From: Salvator merianae
Taxonomy: Eukaryota; Chordata; Lepidosauria; Squamata; Teiidae
Assembly (NCBI GenBank): GCA_003586115.2
Contig: QVOM02000126.1
Span: forward strand, 8,958,056 to 9,022,055
DNA: 64,000 nucleotides
Reading direction: 5' to 3'
The translations under genes were made by a program, and so were the position numbers. The notes below the pieces were generated by a model, which was not told the DNA's origin, did no database searches, and saw only the letters and a program-made list of their open reading frames with translations. This document shows, in pieces, positions 63,380 through 64,000 of this stretch; position 1 is the first letter of the stretch, and each line of letters opens with the position of its first letter.

Positions 63380-64000
63380 CCCCTCCCCTCCTAGTTTCCA
63401 GATATGGCAATCATTCAACCAGGTGACATAGTCCTCCAATCGGCTGGGTCTGCGTACCTCCCTCTCAGACCTGTGCAGATCGCTCGAGTTCTGGAAGTCG
63501 GTGGAGGAGGTCGGCCTTTCCTGTGTGGACATCCCCTGCGTTGAGTCCACGATACCAACGCCAGCCTCCTGCGGTGCTTCCCTGCTGTTGTCAGATCGCC
63601 GATTGAAGTCCGGTAAGTACCCCGCTATATCCAACTGTGTTGAGTTGTTCTGGGGGTGGTGATGTCGAGGCGCGGAACTCCACGTGGGGAGTGAACAGTC
63701 AATGTCTCCACTTTTAGTTTGCAATTGTTCATTACGGAGGCTGGTGGTTTCTAGGCGCCCCCGAAGATGGTCGATATGTCTCTTCCAATGTCACCCGTCC
63801 TCTAGAAGGACTGTGTACGTTTTAGGACTAGTTTTACTGAGTACTGCTCCCTTTTGCCAGTTAACTCCCCCATCAAAGTTTTTTGCATAAACCGTGTCTC
63901 CTACATTCAGAACGCGTTCTGGGAAACTGTTTACTCTTTTTGGCTGTACCGTGTAAGAGGGGTGAAGTCTGTCCAGTGGGGTTCTTAATCTCCGCCCCAT
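63353..64000 (-). pseudogene. Ty3/gypsy pol, integrase C-terminus, partial
   Basis: A minus-strand frame enters from outside the window and runs to 63791. It contains MGRRLRTPLDRLHP and, further on, VGDTVYAKNF, GGVNWQKGAVLSKTSP and YTVLLEDG, the pattern of a Ty3/gypsy integrase C-terminal region. A TGA (63788-63790) interrupts it. The same frame is then open to a stop at about 63353, with an REVRRPSRLEDYV-like tail segment before it crosses the polypurine tract and enters the LTR. The stop, if real, would truncate the pol product. Only the 3' end of the element is visible. Confidence 0.8.

Overview
This window looks like non-coding nuclear DNA from a squamate reptile (lizard, gecko or snake). 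The evidence is its mixture of repeats: many CR1 3' ends with two tail octamers (ATTCTATG-type and TTCTTATG-type), L2 and L1 remnants, a BovB-like RTE fragment, Penelope-like elements, tRNA-derived SINEs and many short DNA transposons. I cannot resolve the species. I found no host protein-coding gene, rRNA or functional tRNA gene and no CRISPR array. Most open frames are chance frames inside repeats or microsatellites. Apart from transposon remnants and two unidentified decayed frames, nothing looks coding.

Layout. 0-5 kb: a GGGTG-ended MITE, CR1 pieces, and a CpG-rich hAT MITE with a perfect 8-bp target duplication. 5-11 kb: mostly unique sequence, a decayed unknown frame, two long microsatellites and a CR1 tail. 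11-15 kb: DNA-transposon remnants plus the first hAT foldback. 15-21 kb: CR1 tails, a putatively conserved unique island, a telomere-like tract, an L1 3' end and an intact GGGCC-ended MITE. 21-28 kb: SINEs, L2, an unassigned LINE C-terminus, and the first CpG-rich GGGCC element. 28-41 kb: three inverted-arm Penelope-like elements, L1 remnants, the BovB-like fragment, an unknown frame at 39.4 kb, and a second hAT foldback nested in a Penelope copy. 41-49 kb: two more foldbacks, a second CpG-rich element, an L2 copy and unique islands. 49-57 kb: three CR1 tails in a row, an L2 split by a MITE, the second GGGTG-ended MITE, and a three-level nest of DNA transposons at 54.2-55.4 kb. 57-64 kb: a SINE dimer in an (AAATT)n tract, a 510-bp pyrimidine tract, and a Ty3/gypsy 3' LTR with the end of pol on the minus strand, running off the window.

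The most informative system here is a set of non-autonomous DNA transposon families. Their ends start GGGCC or GGGTG, and several make 3-bp target duplications with varied sequence (ACT, ATC, ATA, TAA, CCA, CTA/CTG). That differs from the TWA-type targets usual for Harbinger and the CACT ends of EnSpm. A separate hAT foldback family (ends CAGYGGC) has four copies, each with a recognisable 8-bp duplication. Nested insertions allow relative dating. All family names beyond what the ends, duplications and motifs show are inference.
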